Of a stretch of DNA of 64,000 nucleotides, positions 62,531-64,000 are shown in pieces (the stretch's first letter is position 1; each line of letters opens with the position of its first letter). This stretch comes from an uncultured Oceanisphaera sp. (GTDB lineage: Bacteria > Pseudomonadota > Gammaproteobacteria > Enterobacterales > Aeromonadaceae), in NCBI RefSeq assembly GCF_947495715.1, contig NZ_CANLZU010000018.1, positions 50,341-114,340 of the forward strand, given 5' to 3'. The translations under genes were made by a program, and so were the position numbers. A model generated the notes under the pieces. It was given only the letters and a program-made list of their open reading frames with translations, was not told where the DNA came from and searched no databases.

Positions 62531-63548
62531 GGTATCTACAACCTGCTTACTGTCAGATACTCCTGATTGCGCAACTTTCCTCAGTGGAGGTGAATGCTTG
62601 CCTTCGGTAAAAAACGCTTGAGTCGGGAGATATGGGCAAAAAGCAAGAATTGCCCTTTAGAAATCCCAAAGTGATTATAAAACGTTCGTGATCTTGCCCT
62701 GGCTTACAGCCTCTTGCCGCTGGCTGTATGCCTTTTTGCTGTATCATTTATGTAACTGGCTCACGAATAATTTACTCAATAAAATGAACAATTTAAGTTT
62801 TCAATGAAAAGTGGCGTTAACCAGAAGTTACAACCTGCGCTTCCTTTCCCTTCCCGCCAATAAAACTACACAATACAAATCAACACGATATGACTTATGG
62901 CATGGATTCTGCTCCAATTTAAACAGCCATCCGAAAAGTAGCTTATCAACTCGCGGAGGGGTTGATTTTTTCTTGGATAAGGAGGAAGCATCATGTACTT
63001 ATGACATGACTGTAAACTGAGTAAAATTAGGGTGACTCAGCTATCTCTTTCAATCGTCGACGCTTGCAACCCGGTTATGACATTTAGGATGCCTGCTTCG
63101 GGGGGGGGGGGGGGGAGGCAGGGCTAACGCATGAGTTTTGTTATATCTTTTTAAATCAATGCCTTGTAAAAATATTTTCGCGCTGCATTATTTTTTAAGT
63201 ATTTGATTATAAAGAAGGTTATAACCTTCATGCGTTTGCCCTGGGGGGGGAGGTAACCTAGAGCCTGTAGTCCCCGAAAACAATGCCTCAAACTACAAGT
63301 GCGTATGTATAAGATGCGGTCACCCTGTTTGTTATAAAACCGCGTTTCGGCTCTGATTTTATCAGTAATGCGATTTAAACTAAACGATGCTTAATGGTAG
63401 CAAGGCTTAATTTTTATTACGTTTATAATCTTGTTCCATAATAAATAAACTTGGTTGGGAGTAGTCTAAAGTTTAAATGAGTTTTTAGCTTTTAGGTTTA
63501 GGTGTTATTTAAAATCCGTAGTTAAGAGTTAACAAGGAGTGCTGGAGT
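62531..63548. other. AT-rich tract with no credible gene; poly-G and attC-like structure
   Basis: About 1 kb with clearly lower GC than the rest of the window. Short open frames (62553-62747 minus, 62811-63020 plus) have no convincing ribosome sites or composition. The tract holds 16 consecutive G (63100-63115), 8 consecutive G (63243-63250), and a 121-bp inverted repeat (GGGCTAACGCATGA at 63121-63134, TTCATGCGTTTGCCC at 63227-63241). It is likely acquired DNA. Confidence 0.6.
63121..63241. repeat. attC-like 121-bp inverted-repeat element
   Basis: The left end GGGCTAACGCATGA and the right end TTCATGCGTTTGCCC pair with one mismatch. GTTATA (63140-63145) and TATAAC (63220-63225) pair further in. 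The outer GGCTAACGC...GCGTTTGCC resembles R''/R' boxes of integron attC sites, and the length matches Vibrio-type repeats. The right box departs from GTTRRRY, so this is a weak match. Confidence 0.3.
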
Positions 63549-63953
63549 ATGAGAAAACTAAAAATTAATAGTGTTAGCCTGTTAGGTGTGATGTTGATCA
63601 TTTTATTTTCAACCAACACATACTCTGCAAAAACTAGCACTGGAGATAAAGCATCAAAAAACTTAGGTGACTTAACTTGTACTTTATCCCAAATACCCAG
63701 GTATAATGGGAGTGATTGGGACTGTGATTCAGGTTTAAGTGTAATAGAGGAGAAAAACCTTGATTTTCGGGTTTCTGGTTTGGAAGGTAATGTGGTCAAC
63801 CAAGGTGCTGATATAGCCGATAATATTATTCGTATCGATACATTAGAAAATCCACCAGTTGTACTCCGGCCTGGCGTAAACCTAGCTGGAACCACATTCC
63901 ATTTGAATAATGAGGACTGGAATCTTAGAGATCCCCTCATTTTAATTACTTAA
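63549..63953 (+). CDS. Small secreted protein of unknown function
   Basis: 134-aa protein with a Sec signal peptide (MRKLKINSVSLLGVMLIILFSTNTYS, cleavage after TYS-A). The mature part has CTLSQIPRYNGSDWDCDSG, a two-Cys motif often found near the N-terminus of cell-surface or tail-like proteins (C-x-QI-x-x-YNG-x-W-x-C), then a short helical stretch (VIEEKNLDFRVSGLEGNVVNQGADIADNIIRIDTLEN). It ends abruptly after LILIT. AAGGAG precedes the start. The codon use is AT-rich, unlike the upstream genes, so it is probably laterally acquired; it may be a truncated relic of a longer surface protein. No function can be assigned. Confidence 0.65.
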   Translation: MRKLKINSVSLLGVMLIILFSTNTYSAKTSTGDKASKNLGDLTCTLSQIPRYNGSDWDCDSGLSVIEEKNLDFRVSGLEGNVVNQGADIADNIIRIDTLENPPVVLRPGVNLAGTTFHLNNEDWNLRDPLILIT

Positions 63954-64000
63954 ATAATCCCGAAGATCCGCTTGTATAAACGATGTTGTGACAGGTAGTA

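Noticed and set aside
62553..63020. Two short open frames in the AT-rich tract as genes
   Set aside because: No convincing ribosome sites, no domain features, and composition like non-coding flank.

Overview
The window is a GC-rich chromosomal segment of a gammaproteobacterium. Gene order and protein similarity (engB, a diheme cytochrome c, yihI, a DUF2489 gene, hemN, glnG-glnL, glnA, typA, yihY, pip, dtd, fabY) point to Aeromonadales, of the Oceanimonas / Oceanisphaera / Zobellella kind. A phasin with its PhaR repressor and an alternative polyamine pathway fit a marine or brackish bacterium. The assignment is inferred from synteny and remembered sequences; no database search was run.

Layout. 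1-6.7 kb: a signalling island with a partial receiver protein and an Hpt-REC-GGDEF protein on the minus strand, divergent from two overlapping histidine kinases. 6.8-12.0 kb: rsuA, engB, cytochrome c4, a methyltransferase, yihI, a DUF2489 gene and hemN. 12.3-20.8 kb: add, glnG and glnL, then glnA. Between glnL and glnA sits an oppositely oriented MarR / HlyD / DUF2955 efflux operon. NtrC operators lie upstream of both glnL and glnA, and a sigma-54 promoter precedes glnA. 20.8-35.9 kb: typA, yihY-pip-dtd, fabY, asmA-like, recG, pssA, an aminopeptidase P, a broken GntR fragment, an EamA permease and a small membrane/coiled-coil protein. 36.1-41.0 kb: an RND pump with its adaptor and TetR regulator. 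41.1-41.8 kb: tRNA-Arg, -His, -Leu, -Pro and a decayed second tRNA-Pro copy. 42.0-50.8 kb: an IclR regulator, carboxynorspermidine synthase and decarboxylase, and the glyoxylate operon gcl-hyi-glxR-glycerate kinase. 51.6-52.9 kb: phaP and phaR.

53.0-59.3 kb holds the most unusual unit: a tightly coupled seven-gene minus-strand operon. It encodes a thermostable-hemolysin-family protein (acyltransferase-like), an AMP-dependent ligase, a heme-oxygenase-like diiron protein, an SDR reductase, a secreted TPR protein, an OmpR-type response regulator and its sensor kinase. A perfect PmrA/QseB-type box (CTTAAG-N5-CTTAAG) lies 44 bp before the first start codon. I read it as a self-regulated pathway that makes or modifies a small acyl-derived molecule; the product is unknown to me.

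59.4-64 kb: slyD, a YbaK-type deacylase, a complete IS110-family element with a structured non-coding leader (candidate bridge RNA), then an AT-rich tract with a 16-G run, an attC-like inverted repeat and a small secreted protein of unknown function. Many intergenic gaps carry members of a mosaic family of long palindromic repeats, and several others carry heptamer simple repeats.
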